From positions 1 through 15,444 of the forward strand of contig CAUWNG010000046.1 of assembly GCA_963560005.1 (NCBI GenBank): a DNA stretch of 15,444 bases. The letters run 5' to 3'. Under the pieces are notes generated by a model. That model was given only the letters and a program-made list of their open reading frames with translations. It did no database searches and was not told the DNA's origin. Both the position numbers and the translations under genes were made by a program. Positions 6,509 to 13,859 of this stretch are shown here, one piece after another; the stretch's first letter is position 1, and every line of letters starts with the position of its first letter. This DNA is from CAG-273 sp963560005 (lineage in GTDB: Bacteria > Bacillota > Clostridia > TANB77 > CAG-508).

Positions 6509-7528
6509 AGGGCAGGTACATATTTAGGTATTCCATTCGATGAGGAAATTTTTATTAACAGATGGGGAGCAGAACCAGACCCAGTATTAACAGCATTATT
6601 AGATAGTGGGGCAGTTGTAAATAGCCCAGAAATAGAACAATATTTACAAGGTGCAGGATTAGAATATACAATACCATTCTTAAAAGATATTGATAGTGAA
6701 GCACCACAAGTAAATGATGGTCAAACAGATGTAACAACATCAGAAGTAAAAGGAGATACACAAAGTGGTGTAGCTTACAGGAGAATGAAAGCTTGGACTG
6801 CAAGAGACTTCGTAAGAGATGTTCAAAAAGCAGACCCGATGGGGCATATTATAAGTAGAGTAGCAAAATATTGGAATAAATATAGACAAAAACAAATTAT
6901 AGCAATGTTAAATGGTATTTTTGGTATTCAAAGTGATACTGAGTTATCACAACACGTTTATAACATTGCAACAAAAGAATCTGCAGTTACAGATAAAAAC
7001 TTAATTGGAGCAACAACTCTTAATGATGCAATAACAAAAGCATTAGGAGACCATAAAGATAGTTTTGCATTAGCAGTAATGCACTCTGACGTAGCAAAAA
7101 CTCTTGAGAACTTGCAATTATTAGAATTTAGAAAATATACAGACCCAAGAGGAATTACAAGTCAATTATCTATTGCGGATTACAATGGAAAATTAGTAAT
7201 AGTAGATGATGGTATGCCAGTAGCCGATAGCTCAAGTGCATCAGGGCAAAAAGAATATACAACTTATCTATTAGGAGTTGGAAGTATTTTAATGGGTAAA
7301 GGAAATCAAAGTTATCCAGTAGAACCAATGAGAGAACCTACAAAAAATGGTGGTCAAGATACTTTAATTACAAGAGTAACAGAAGGATTACACCCAAACG
7401 GATTTAGTTTTGAACCAGCTGAGAAAAAACTTGTATATAATGATACAGAATTATGGGCAAGTGCAAGTTGGAAAAGAAAAATGCCACATAAAACTATTCC
7501 AATGGCAAAATTAGTAACTAATGGATAA
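6509..7528 (+). CDS. major capsid protein, AGG start
   Basis: A 339-residue HK97-fold coat protein from AGG 6509. The N-terminus is M-A-G-T-Y-L-G-I-P-F-D-E-E-I-F, followed by an acidic N-arm and the G-V-A-Y-R-R-M-K-A-W-T-A-R-D segment. Later come A-D-P-M-G-H-I-I-S-R-V-A-K-Y-W (spine helix) and V-T-E-G-L-H-P-N-G-F-S-F near the C-terminus, a hallmark I associate with this phage coat family. No ATG, GTG or TTG gives a sensible start: the first ATG is codon 93, inside the fold. There is no protease-like gene next to it, so cleavage of an N-terminal delta domain is unlikely. Identity is strong from position and motifs; the AGG start is strongly implied because the gene cannot be made intact otherwise. 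Confidence 0.92.
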   Translation, partial: RAGTYLGIPFDEEIFINRWGAEPDPVLTALLDSGAVVNSPEIEQYLQGAGLEYTIPFLKDIDSEAPQVNDGQTDVTTSEVKGDTQSGVAYRRMKAWTARDFVRDVQKADPMGHIISRVAKYWNKYRQKQIIAMLNGIFGIQSDTELSQHVYNIATKESAVTDKNLIGATTLNDAITKALGDHKDSFALAVMHSDVAKTLENLQLLEFRKYTDPRGITSQLSIADYNGKLVIVDDGMPVADSSSASGQKEYTTYLLGVGSILMGKGNQSYPVEPMREPTKNGGQDTLITRVTEGLHPNGFSFEPAEKKLVYNDTELWASASWKRKMPHKTIPMAKLVTNG

Positions 7529-7542
7529 GGAGGAAACAAACT

Positions 7543-7896
7543 ATGTTTACAATAATTAAAGACAAAGTATATCTAGTTGAAGAAGATAAAATGTTTCCTG
7601 TAAATGTGTCAATTGAAAATGGTATCCAAAAGGTAGGTCAAGCTCAAGACCTACCAAAGGGATATCAAGTATATACATTAAGAGAAATACAAATAAAATT
7701 CAATATAGATATAGAAAAACCATATTATTTTGACAAAGAAAAATATGAAAAAGAATTAGCAGAAGCCAAAGCAAAAAAAGAAGCAGAAGAAAGAGCTAAA
7801 ATAGAAGAAGAAATCAGAGCTAAAATAGCTAAAGAAGAAGCAGAGAAAAAAGCTCAAGAAAAAACACAAGGAACTAAAACAGAAAATAAAAATTAA
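7543..7896 (+). CDS. small protein with Lys/Glu-rich helical tail
   Basis: A 117-residue protein downstream of the capsid gene. ATG follows AAGGAGG with an ideal spacer. Residues 1-68 form a beta-rich domain (M-F-T-I-I-K-D-K-V-Y-L-V, then L-P-K-G-Y-Q-V-Y-T-L-R-E-I). Residues 69-117 are a long charged helix of E-A-K-A-K-K-E-A-E-E-R type, probably a coiled coil or disordered linker. Phages often carry a short decoration or head-fibre-like gene, or a Rho/HeH-domain gene, at this place, but I cannot assign either from the sequence. It uses few rare codons and looks intact. Confidence 0.7.
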   Translation: MFTIIKDKVYLVEEDKMFPVNVSIENGIQKVGQAQDLPKGYQVYTLREIQIKFNIDIEKPYYFDKEKYEKELAEAKAKKEAEERAKIEEEIRAKIAKEEAEKKAQEKTQGTKTENKN

Positions 7897-7917
7897 CAAA
7901 GAAAGGAGGACTAGTCT

Positions 7918-8256
7918 ATGATAACCGAAGAAAAACAACTAAAAGAAATGAGGACTGAAATTTTAGAAAATAGTTCTGATAATAGCAAAGATGAGGTTTT
8001 TAAAATAAAACTTGAAAGAGCAAAACAAAGGTATCTTAGATTAGTCTATCCTTTTAATCAAACAATAAATGAATTACCAAATGAAAGAGCACAAGACTGG
8101 CAAACTAAATGTGCTATTGAGTTATATAACTTAAGTGGAGATGAAAATTTAACATCATATTCAGAAAATGGATTAAGTGAAAGCTATGCAAGAGCAGGAC
8201 TTTCACAAGATTTATTAAATGAATTGCCACCACCATTTGGAGGTGTGCCAGAATGA
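7918..8256 (+). CDS. head-tail connector adaptor (gp15/gp6-like)
   Basis: A 112-residue protein; ATG follows AAGGAGG. The central part, A-K-Q-R-Y-L-R-L-V-Y-P-F-N, is the signature helix of phage head-tail connectors that bind the portal, followed by E-L-P-N-E-R-A-Q-D-W-Q, A-I-E-L-Y-N-L-S-G and S-Y-S-E-N-G-L-S-E-S-Y-A-R-A-G-L-S. This layout and the E-L-P-P-P tail match the SPP1 gp15/HK97 gp6 family, which forms the ring directly under the portal. Its TGA stop overlaps the next ATG (ATGA), so the ATG there cannot become AGG without losing the stop. Family assignment is from recognition. Confidence 0.85.
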   Translation: MITEEKQLKEMRTEILENSSDNSKDEVFKIKLERAKQRYLRLVYPFNQTINELPNERAQDWQTKCAIELYNLSGDENLTSYSENGLSESYARAGLSQDLLNELPPPFGGVPE

Positions 8257-8618
8257 GAAATAAATGGAAAAAGAAAACATTATATATTGCAAGTTTCCTA
8301 AAAGACGATATGGACGATTTTGGCAATAAAGTAAGTACTTATGATGTACCACAATTTATAGGAAAAGAAAATATACAACCTTTAAGCGGTACAAGTGAAG
8401 TAGAAGAATATGGAACTAAAGTAAGTAAAATGCAAAAAGTATTACTAGACTATGATAAATATCTAGGAAAGTTTAAAGAAAATGACTTAGCATATATAGA
8501 AGATACAACACCAGAAAATGAACAAATTAATGGAGATAATGCAAATTATAGAATTGATAGTGTAAGAAATCAAAACAGAAAAATAGCAATATATTTTGAA
8601 AAATTACCTAATAAGTAG
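8253..8618 (+). CDS. head completion (stopper) protein, gp16-like
   Basis: A 121-residue protein starting at ATG 8253, coupled by ATGA to the adaptor, with GGAGGTG upstream. It is a beta-rich protein: K-T-L-Y-I-A-S-F-L, Y-D-V-P-Q-F-I-G, S-E-V-E-E-Y-G-T-K-V-S and, at the end, A-N-Y-R-I-D-S-V-R-N-Q-N-R-K-I-A-I-Y-F-E-K-L. This matches the small SH3/beta-barrel stopper proteins of siphophages, which close the head under the adaptor after packaging. The gene order (adaptor, stopper, gp10-like, tail terminator) supports it more strongly than the sequence alone. Confidence 0.75.
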   Translation: MRNKWKKKTLYIASFLKDDMDDFGNKVSTYDVPQFIGKENIQPLSGTSEVEEYGTKVSKMQKVLLDYDKYLGKFKENDLAYIEDTTPENEQINGDNANYRIDSVRNQNRKIAIYFEKLPNK

Positions 8619-8626
8619 GTGGTAAT

Positions 8627-9115
8627 ATGGCAAAATTTGAAAGAAGATTATCGCTTGCAAGTTTAGATAAATGGATAAAAGAGCTTGAAATAAAAGAGAA
8701 AAATTATCCAAAAGTAGCTTTACGAATAGCTGATAGAATGGCAGATGAAATGTTAAAAGAAGTATCTGACAAGAAAGCTTACAAAGAAACCTATAAAATG
8801 CCATCAAAATTGGAAGAAAATACAGCTATAGCAGGAATAAAAAACGAAGAATTAAAAGCATATTTTAATGAATTTGGAACTGGAATTGTAGGAAGTCAAA
8901 ATAAACATATATCAGAAGAATTAGAAAAAATAGGATATAAATATGATGTGAATGAACATGGAGAAAAAGGTTGGGTGTATCCGAAAGAAGATGGAACTTT
9001 TGGATGGACGAAAGGACTTCCAGCTAGAAAAGAATTTTGGAATGTATTACAAAAAATTGCTGATAGATTTCCAGAGATAGGAAAAGAAGAACTAGAAAGA
9101 GAGGCAAAAAGATGA
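8627..9115 (+). CDS. HK97 gp10-like tail completion protein
   Basis: A 162-residue protein; ATG follows AGGTGG with a 4-nt spacer. It is helical at the N-terminus (L-D-K-W-I-K-E-L-E, A-L-R-I-A-D-R-M-A-D-E-M), then has the family hallmarks A-Y-F-N-E-F-G-T-G-I-V-G and G-W-V-Y-P-K-E-D-G-T-F-G-W-T-K-G-L-P-A-R-K-E-F-W, corresponding to the F-x-E-F-G-T and P-x-x-P-F-M regions of gp10-type proteins. These proteins link the completed tail to the head. Its TGA overlaps the next ATG. Confident by motif and location. Confidence 0.85.
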   Translation: MAKFERRLSLASLDKWIKELEIKEKNYPKVALRIADRMADEMLKEVSDKKAYKETYKMPSKLEENTAIAGIKNEELKAYFNEFGTGIVGSQNKHISEELEKIGYKYDVNEHGEKGWVYPKEDGTFGWTKGLPARKEFWNVLQKIADRFPEIGKEELEREAKR

Positions 9116-9540
9116 GACCAGATATATACAATACAATATTTCAAAGTGCAAAAAAGTGTATAGAAGAAAAGTCAACATACAGTCCAAAAGTGCTAAAAAA
9201 TGCTCCTACTGAAAGCAAAATATTTCCTTTAGTAGTAATTCCAGAATGTAAAGTTATTTTAGATAAAGAAACACTAAATACAAAAAGTGATAAAGAAAAA
9301 GAATACAAGATTATATTCGATATAGAAATATATGCAACAGATAAAACTGTTGGAACAAAAAAGATAGCAAGGCAAACTATTATACATGAATTACAACAAT
9401 TAATATACGAGGTATTTGAACAAGAATATGGAATGCTAGGAAAAGAACCACAAATAAGACCAAATGCAGATATAAATGTAGCAAGACAAGGTATAGAGTT
9501 TACAGCTAGATTAAAAAATAATGTTATTTATAGGAGGTAA
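9112..9540 (+). CDS. tail terminator-like protein (gp17-like)
   Basis: A 142-residue protein coupled to the preceding gene by an ATGA overlap. Beta-strands V-V-I-P-E-C-K-V-I-L and Y-K-I-I-F-D-I-E-I-Y-A-T-D flank a helix (A-R-Q-T-I-I-H-E-L-Q-Q-L-I-Y-E-V), then a final strand pair ends in R-L-K-N-N-V-I-Y-R-R. This topology and place are those of the siphophage tail terminator (SPP1 gp17/gpU-like), which caps the tail tube at its head end. The last two codons are AGG-AGG and double as the Shine-Dalgarno of the tail tube gene. Confidence 0.75.
   Translation: MRPDIYNTIFQSAKKCIEEKSTYSPKVLKNAPTESKIFPLVVIPECKVILDKETLNTKSDKEKEYKIIFDIEIYATDKTVGTKKIARQTIIHELQQLIYEVFEQEYGMLGKEPQIRPNADINVARQGIEFTARLKNNVIYRR
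9532..9537 (+). promoter_or_regulatory. ribosome binding site for tail tube AGG start
   Basis: AGGAGG, coding the last two Arg of the upstream gene, stands 8 nt before AGG 9546. Another in-frame AGG at 9540 is only 2 nt away and therefore too close, so 9546 is chosen. Confidence 0.7.
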
Positions 9541-9545
9541 GGCGA

Positions 9546-9977
9546 AGGGATAAAGCTATATCAGACATTGGAACAATGTTATATGGAAAAAAAGAAGGAG
9601 AAGCAAAATTCACAGAATTAGTAGAAATTAAAGATGTACCAGATACAGGTTCAGACCCAGAACAAATTGAGGTAACGACTTTAAAAGACCCTAAAAAAAG
9701 ATATATAAAAGGAAGGCAAGATAGTCCAGCACAAGCATTTACATACAATTATGAAGATGCTAAATTTCATACAAAAGTATTGCCATATTGTGATGGAAAA
9801 GCTAATGAATTTTTAGTAAAATTTCCAGACGGAAGTGGTTATACAATAAAAGGTAGTGCAGAAACATATATAAAAGGTTATGGAGTAAATGCAGCAATAG
9901 AAGCAGTATTGACTATAGCACCAGAAGAAATAGTATTTAAAACAGCAGAAGAAGTAACAGCATTATTAGCTAGTTAA
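9546..9977 (+). CDS. major tail tube protein, AGG start
   Basis: A 143-residue tube subunit that polymerises around the tape measure. From AGG 9546 the product begins M-D-K-A-I-S-D-I-G-T-M-L-Y-G, a near-standard opening of Firmicutes major tail proteins; the only nearby ATG is codon 11, inside that conserved opening. Then follow I-K-D-V-P-D-T-G-S-D-P-E-Q-I-E-V-T-T-L, K-R-Y-I-K-G-R-Q-D-S and Y-G-V-N-A-A-I-E-A-V-L-T-I, the beta-sandwich core and its ending. There is no C-terminal Ig domain. It is followed by the chaperone G gene. Internal AGG in G-R-Q-D could be Arg or, since many relatives have a hydrophobic residue here, a place to test decoding. Confidence 0.88.
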   Translation, partial: RDKAISDIGTMLYGKKEGEAKFTELVEIKDVPDTGSDPEQIEVTTLKDPKKRYIKGRQDSPAQAFTYNYEDAKFHTKVLPYCDGKANEFLVKFPDGSGYTIKGSAETYIKGYGVNAAIEAVLTIAPEEIVFKTAEEVTALLAS

Positions 9978-10011
9978 ATATAAAGAATTAATTTAATGGA
10001 GGTAAAATATC

Positions 10012-10371
10012 ATGGCAAAAATGATGAAATTAGAAGTGAAAGAAAAAGAATATTTAATAGGCTTTTCAAATAGAGCATCAGTTTTAAAAGCAGAAAGAGC
10101 TGGATTTATGAAAGTTCTTAATGAAATGGATAATGCACCAGTAGAAGGGGTTGCAAAATTATTGCAATTAGGAATGTTAGAAAAACAACCTAAGATTACA
10201 GTAAATGAATGCAATAAAATAATAGAAGATTATATAGAAGAAAACACAACAGAAGAAGAATGTGCAGATATTGGGCAAATATCAGCATTTATCATAAATC
10301 AATATATGGTTTTTTCAGGAGCCCCAAATGGAAAGAAGAAAGCGAAGATAATTCCAATAGTGGAAGTTTAG
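10012..10371 (+). CDS. tail assembly chaperone G (gp13-like)
   Basis: A 119-residue protein; ATG follows TGGAGGT. Its opening (K-L-E-V-K-E-K-E-Y-L-I-G-F-S-N-R) and helix (A-A-G-F-like E-R-A-G-F-M-K-V-L-N-E-M), then G-V-A-K-L-L-Q-L-G-M-L and E-C-N-K-I-I-E-D-Y, are those of the chaperone that coats the tape measure during tail tube growth. As in lambda gpG and its Firmicutes analogues, a second frame follows near the C-terminus and would extend it into the T protein. The zero frame ends in P-N-G-K-K-K-A-K-I-I-P-I-V-E-V. The heptamer T-GGA-AAG at 10329-10335 is close to the lambda slip site G-GGA-AAG. Confidence 0.85.
   Translation: MAKMMKLEVKEKEYLIGFSNRASVLKAERAGFMKVLNEMDNAPVEGVAKLLQLGMLEKQPKITVNECNKIIEDYIEENTTEEECADIGQISAFIINQYMVFSGAPNGKKKAKIIPIVEV
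10329..10335 (+). other. candidate -1 frameshift site TGGAAAG
   Basis: Zero frame reads GGA-AAG-AAG, and slipping back one base gives GAA-GAA-AGC and the T reading frame. Only the first base differs from the lambda G/GT heptamer GGGAAAG, known to shift -1. It lies at codons 107-108 of a 119-codon gene, the usual distance. Confidence 0.5.
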
Positions 10372-10770
10372 ATCCAAATGGGGAACAAAAAATTGAGACT
10401 TTAGAAGAATTATTTAAAAAATATCTTATACCATTAGCGATTCAAGTTCGGTATGCCTTTGCAAGAATTTTGGTACGATGACCCAGACTTGCTATGGGTA
10501 TACCGAAATTTATTTTTAGAGAAAACAAAGCAGGAAATAGAGTATAAGAAAGAAATAATAAATTATCAAGCATGGTTACAAGGATTATATAACTATCATG
10601 CAATAGCTAGTGCATTTAGTAAAAATAGTACATATTTAGAAAAACCAATAGAATTAAATGCTAAACCAAAAACAAAACAGGAGCAAAACCTAGAAATAGC
10701 ACAAAGAATAAAAGAAAGAGCTATAAAAGGAAAAATGATATTACAGCAAAGGGGTGAAAACAAGGACTGA
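10335..10770 (+). CDS. tail chaperone T extension, interrupted by +1 at CGG
   Basis: This is the T part of a G-T fusion. T1 (10335-10448, -1 frame relative to G) encodes the linker E-E-S-E-D-N-S-N-S-G-S-L-D and E-T-L-E-E-L-F-K-K-Y-L-I-P-L-A-I-Q. T2 (10450-10770, back in the G frame) encodes G-M-P-L-Q-E-F-W-Y-D-D-P-D-L-L-W, Y-Q-A-W-L-Q-G-L-Y-N-Y-H-A-I and F-S-K-N-S-T-Y-L-E-K-P-I-E-L. These are one protein in relatives, roughly I-Q-Y-G-M-P. They join if one base is skipped at or just before CGG (10449-10451). The full G-T product would be about 252 residues. T2 has its own ATG at 10453 but no ribosome site. T1 also has no start of its own. The 3' end overlaps the tape measure AGG start by 8 nt. 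Confidence 0.75.
10447..10453 (+). other. tail T +1 frame-change site at CGG
   Basis: T1 frame reads CAA-GTT-CGG-TAT and T2 reads GGT-ATG-CCT. Dropping C10449 gives I-Q-V-G-M-P; dropping G10446 gives I-Q-F-G-M-P. The CGG is the second of only two in-frame CGG codons in the window, the first being the portal break. Confidence 0.6.
10749..10754 (+). promoter_or_regulatory. ribosome binding site for tape measure AGG start
   Basis: AAGGGG stands 8 nt before AGG 10763. The in-frame GTG at 10754 overlaps this purine run and has no separate ribosome site, so AGG is the better start. Confidence 0.65.
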
Positions 10771-13700
10771 TTACAATGCAACATTAGAAGACCAAATTAG
10801 AGTAGATGTATCAGAAGCTAAAAGAGGAATAAATGAATTAAAAGCAAGTATAACTGAACTTAAAACATCAGTAGATAATATAGGAAAATCTAATGGCTTA
10901 AATAATTTCAATAAACAAATAAAACAAGCTACAGGAATAGGAAAGAATATTAAAAGTATTCTTGGATTTGGAACTGTTGTTGCAGGAGCTAGGAAAGCAT
11001 GGTCATTACTAAAAGAAATGACTAATGAAAGTGTAAACTTTGTTGAAACTACAAACCTTTTTAATGTATCTATGGGGAAAGGCTTAGAAGGCTTAAATCA
11101 ATATTATGAAAAGGCTGTTAAATTCCAAAATGATTTGCAAGAAAAATTAGGAGTAAATATAGCTGAAAGCATGAACTATCAAGCTTTATTTAACTCTATG
11201 TCAAAATCAATGGGAATAAGTGCAAAATATGCTTATACATTATCAGAAAACTTTACTAAACTAGGCTATGACTTAGCCTCTTTGTATAATATTGACCCAC
11301 AAAACGCAATGCAAAAATTAAGAGCAGGTTTAGCAGGACAAACAAAACCGTTAAGAGATTTGGGATTAGATATAACACAACAGTCATTACAACCTATCGT
11401 AGATAGCTTAGGGATAGATAGAAGTGTTAAAAATATGTCTCAAGCCGAAAAGATGATACTTAGATATATTGCAGTATTAAATCAAGCTAAAATAGCTCAA
11501 GGAGACTTTGCTAATACAATGGATTCTCCAGCTAACCAATTGAGAATATTTAATGCACAAGTAGTAGCCTTTAAAAGGAATATGGGAAACTTATGGCAAG
11601 GCTTTTTAGGAGGAATATTACCATATATAAATGGGCTTATGATGGTAATAAATGAATTACTTAAAATGGTTGCTAAATTATTCGGATTTGAAGTATCAGA
11701 ACAAAAAGTAAACATAAGTGCTAATATTGGAGCAGATGATCTAGCAAGTGATTTAGGAACAGCAGGTAAAAAAGCGAAAGAATTAAAAGCTCAATTAATG
11801 GGATTTGATGAAATAAATAATATTTCATTGCAAGATAATTCGGAAAGTGGTGGTTCAGCAGGAGGAGCAACAGGCACAGGAATAGATCAAAGATTGCTTG
11901 ATGCAATGGAAGAATATGACAATTTGATGGATACAGTAAAAAATAAAGCTACTGAGATTAGAGATAAGATGCTTGAATGGTTAGGATTTAAAAGAAACGA
12001 CAAAGGCGGATGGGAATTAGGTGATGGTTACACAAAACTTGAAATGATATGTGATATAGTAAAAAGTATAGGAATAGCATTTTTATCATGGAAAGTATCA
12101 AAGGCAATAACTAATTTATTAAAAAATTTAGGAATATTAAATAGTACACAAGCCTTAAAAATTGGATTAGGAGTAACTTTAACTGTTACTGGAACAACAT
12201 TGGCAATAGGAAGCTTCAAAAAACTTATAAATGGTGATTTTTCAGCAGAAACAATAGTAAAAGGTCTAGGAGGTTCAGCATTAGTAGGAGTAGGAACAGC
12301 ATTAATGTTTTCAAATCCACTAGGTTTAATAGTTGGGTTAGGATTAGGAGTACAAGTCTTAATGAAATCTTTTGGAAATTGGAGAGATGACATTGCTAGG
12401 CGAGCAGCTAAAGAGATGGGGATTGATTATGACGGAAAGAACTTATTTCAAAAAATGGGGTTTGTGTATCAATTAACACTTCAAATATTGGGTATCACAG
12501 AAAGTACAAATTCTGTGACAGAAGATATGAAAAAAACTTGGCAAGGTAAGTTAGGAGAAGTTTTTTCTTCAATAGGATCATGGATAAGCGAAAAGTGGGC
12601 ATATTTTAAAGAATGGTGTTCACAAATGTTGGGGAACTTTATAACATGGTTATCAAAAATACCAAGTAAACTAGGCAACATAGCAGGAAATATTGTAGGA
12701 GATATAGTAATTTTTTTTACAGAAACAATACCACAAAAGTGGAATGATTTTATGACATGGTTGTCAACATTGCCAAGCAAATTATGGGGTAAGCTATGTG
12801 AAATTGGAAATAGTTTAAAAAGATTTTTTACAGAAACAATACCACAAAAATGGAATGATTTTATAGACTGGATAAAAACATTACCAGAAAAGTTTTTACA
12901 ATTTGGAAAAGATATAATAAAAGGTTTAATTAATGGAGTACAAACTGCTTGGAATAACTTTTGGAAAGTAGTAACTGACTTCATAAATGGCTTTGTGCAA
13001 GGGTTTAAAGATAAGTTAGGTATTCATTCACCATCAACTGTATTTGAAGGATTTGGAAATAATATAATACAAGGCTTAATACAAGGAATAGTAAATAAAG
13101 TTATAGATATTAAGAACAAGATTATAGAAGTAGCAAATGGAATCAAGACATGGTTTGGAGAGAAAATTGCTAATATTAAAGAAAAAGGCAAAGGAATAAT
13201 TACAAAAATTAAAGATGGCATAGAAAGTTCAAAACTAAATTTACGTAATAAGATAGGAGAAGTGGCAGGAAATGTCAAAGATTGGTTTAGCAAAGGCTTA
13301 GGTAATTTACAAAGTATAGGTTCAAATATAATTACAGGAATAAGAGATGGTATTGCTAATAACATACACAAAATTGGAAATGCTATATCTAATGTAGCGA
13401 CAAGCACAGTTGGCTGGCTTAAGGAAAAGTTAGGTATACATTCTCCATCAACAGTAATGAGAGATATGATAGGTAAGTTTATTCCTTTAGGAATTGCAGA
13501 AGGAATAGATGTAGAATCTAATAGTGTATATGCTAGTATTAAAAAATTAAATGAAGGAATAAAAGTAAATGCAAATGATTTCAAAATAGATACAAATCAA
13601 TATATAGACTATGGAAAAATAAGTGGAGCAATAGCTACACAAACTAATATAGGTGTTGATAGCAATATGATAGAAAGAATGGGACAAGCTTGTTATAGTG

Positions 13701-13846
13701 CATTTGTAAATGCAATGAAAACGCAAGGTATAAAAGCAGATGTTAAAGTGGAAGCAGACAAAGATGGAATATTTAAGGTGGTGCAGACGGGAGCAGAAGA
13801 GTATGCAATGCAAACAGGAGAAAATCCATTTCCAGTAATGGCATAA
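10763..13846 (+). CDS. tail tape measure protein, AGG start
   Basis: A 1027-residue tape measure whose length sets the tail length. From AGG the N-terminus is M-T-D-Y-N-A-T-L-E-D-Q-I-R-V-D-V-S-E-A-K-R; AGGACTGA overlaps the upstream stop exactly as ATGACTGA would. Residues about 10-50 are coiled coil; residues 100-300 are a helical TMP core (Y-N-I-D-P-Q-N-A-M-Q-K-L-R-A-G-L-A-G-Q). Hydrophobic helices follow near residues 435-545 (V-G-V-G-T-A-L-M-F-S-N-P-L-G-L). The C-terminal third repeats F-F-T-E-T-I-P-Q-K-W-N-D-F and has two G-I-H-S-P-S-T-V motifs, a hallmark of phage tail proteins that interact with the tail tip. No lysozyme or peptidase domain is visible. The reading frame is uninterrupted, which argues against general decay of the region. 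Confidence 0.93.
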   Translation, partial: RTDYNATLEDQIRVDVSEAKRGINELKASITELKTSVDNIGKSNGLNNFNKQIKQATGIGKNIKSILGFGTVVAGARKAWSLLKEMTNESVNFVETTNLFNVSMGKGLEGLNQYYEKAVKFQNDLQEKLGVNIAESMNYQALFNSMSKSMGISAKYAYTLSENFTKLGYDLASLYNIDPQNAMQKLRAGLAGQTKPLRDLGLDITQQSLQPIVDSLGIDRSVKNMSQAEKMILRYIAVLNQAKIAQGDFANTMDSPANQLRIFNAQVVAFKRNMGNLWQGFLGGILPYINGLMMVINELLKMVAKLFGFEVSEQKVNISANIGADDLASDLGTAGKKAKELKAQLMGFDEINNISLQDNSESGGSAGGATGTGIDQRLLDAMEEYDNLMDTVKNKATEIRDKMLEWLGFKRNDKGGWELGDGYTKLEMICDIVKSIGIAFLSWKVSKAITNLLKNLGILNSTQALKIGLGVTLTVTGTTLAIGSFKKLINGDFSAETIVKGLGGSALVGVGTALMFSNPLGLIVGLGLGVQVLMKSFGNWRDDIARRAAKEMGIDYDGKNLFQKMGFVYQLTLQILGITESTNSVTEDMKKTWQGKLGEVFSSIGSWISEKWAYFKEWCSQMLGNFITWLSKIPSKLGNIAGNIVGDIVIFFTETIPQKWNDFMTWLSTLPSKLWGKLCEIGNSLKRFFTETIPQKWNDFIDWIKTLPEKFLQFGKDIIKGLINGVQTAWNNFWKVVTDFINGFVQGFKDKLGIHSPSTVFEGFGNNIIQGLIQGIVNKVIDIKNKIIEVANGIKTWFGEKIANIKEKGKGIITKIKDGIESSKLNLRNKIGEVAGNVKDWFSKGLGNLQSIGSNIITGIRDGIANNIHKIGNAISNVATSTVGWLKEKLGIHSPSTVMRDMIGKFIPLGIAEGIDVESNSVYASIKKLNEGIKVNANDFKIDTNQYIDYGKISGAIATQTNIGVDSNMIERMGQACYSAFVNAMKTQGIKADVKVEADKDGIFKVVQTGAEEYAMQTGENPFPVMA
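12713..12861 (+). repeat. internal duplication in tape measure gene
   Basis: A block of about 40 nt (T-run, then ACAGAAACAATACCACAAAA and an almost identical GGAATGATTTTAT) occurs at 12713 and again at 12824, 111 nt apart. The encoded module F-F-T-E-T-I-P-Q-K-W-N-D-F-(M/I)-x-W-(L/I)-x-T-L-P recurs with a 37-residue period. The period and tryptophan placement suggest recent tandem duplication of one TMP module, which is how tail length changes. Confidence 0.75.
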
Positions 13847-13852
13847 AGGAGG
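13845..13852 (+). promoter_or_regulatory. ribosome binding site for DUF6711-like gene
   Basis: AAAGGAGG overlaps the TAA of the tape measure gene and is 7 nt from AGG 13860. The in-frame ATA directly after it is too close to be the start. Confidence 0.7.
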
Positions 13853-13859
13853 AATAAAA

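Noticed and set aside
10754..10765. GTG at 10754 as the tape measure start
   Set aside because: It overlaps the only purine-rich site (AAAGGGG) and has no separate Shine-Dalgarno; AGG at 10763 has an ideal 8-nt spacer and gives an 8-nt overlap like the usual ATGA junctions.
10453..10770. Independent gene starting at ATG 10453
   Set aside because: There is no ribosome site before this ATG, and the upstream frame ending in I-P-L-A-I-Q plus this G-M-P-L-Q-E-F-W together form one known chaperone T protein.
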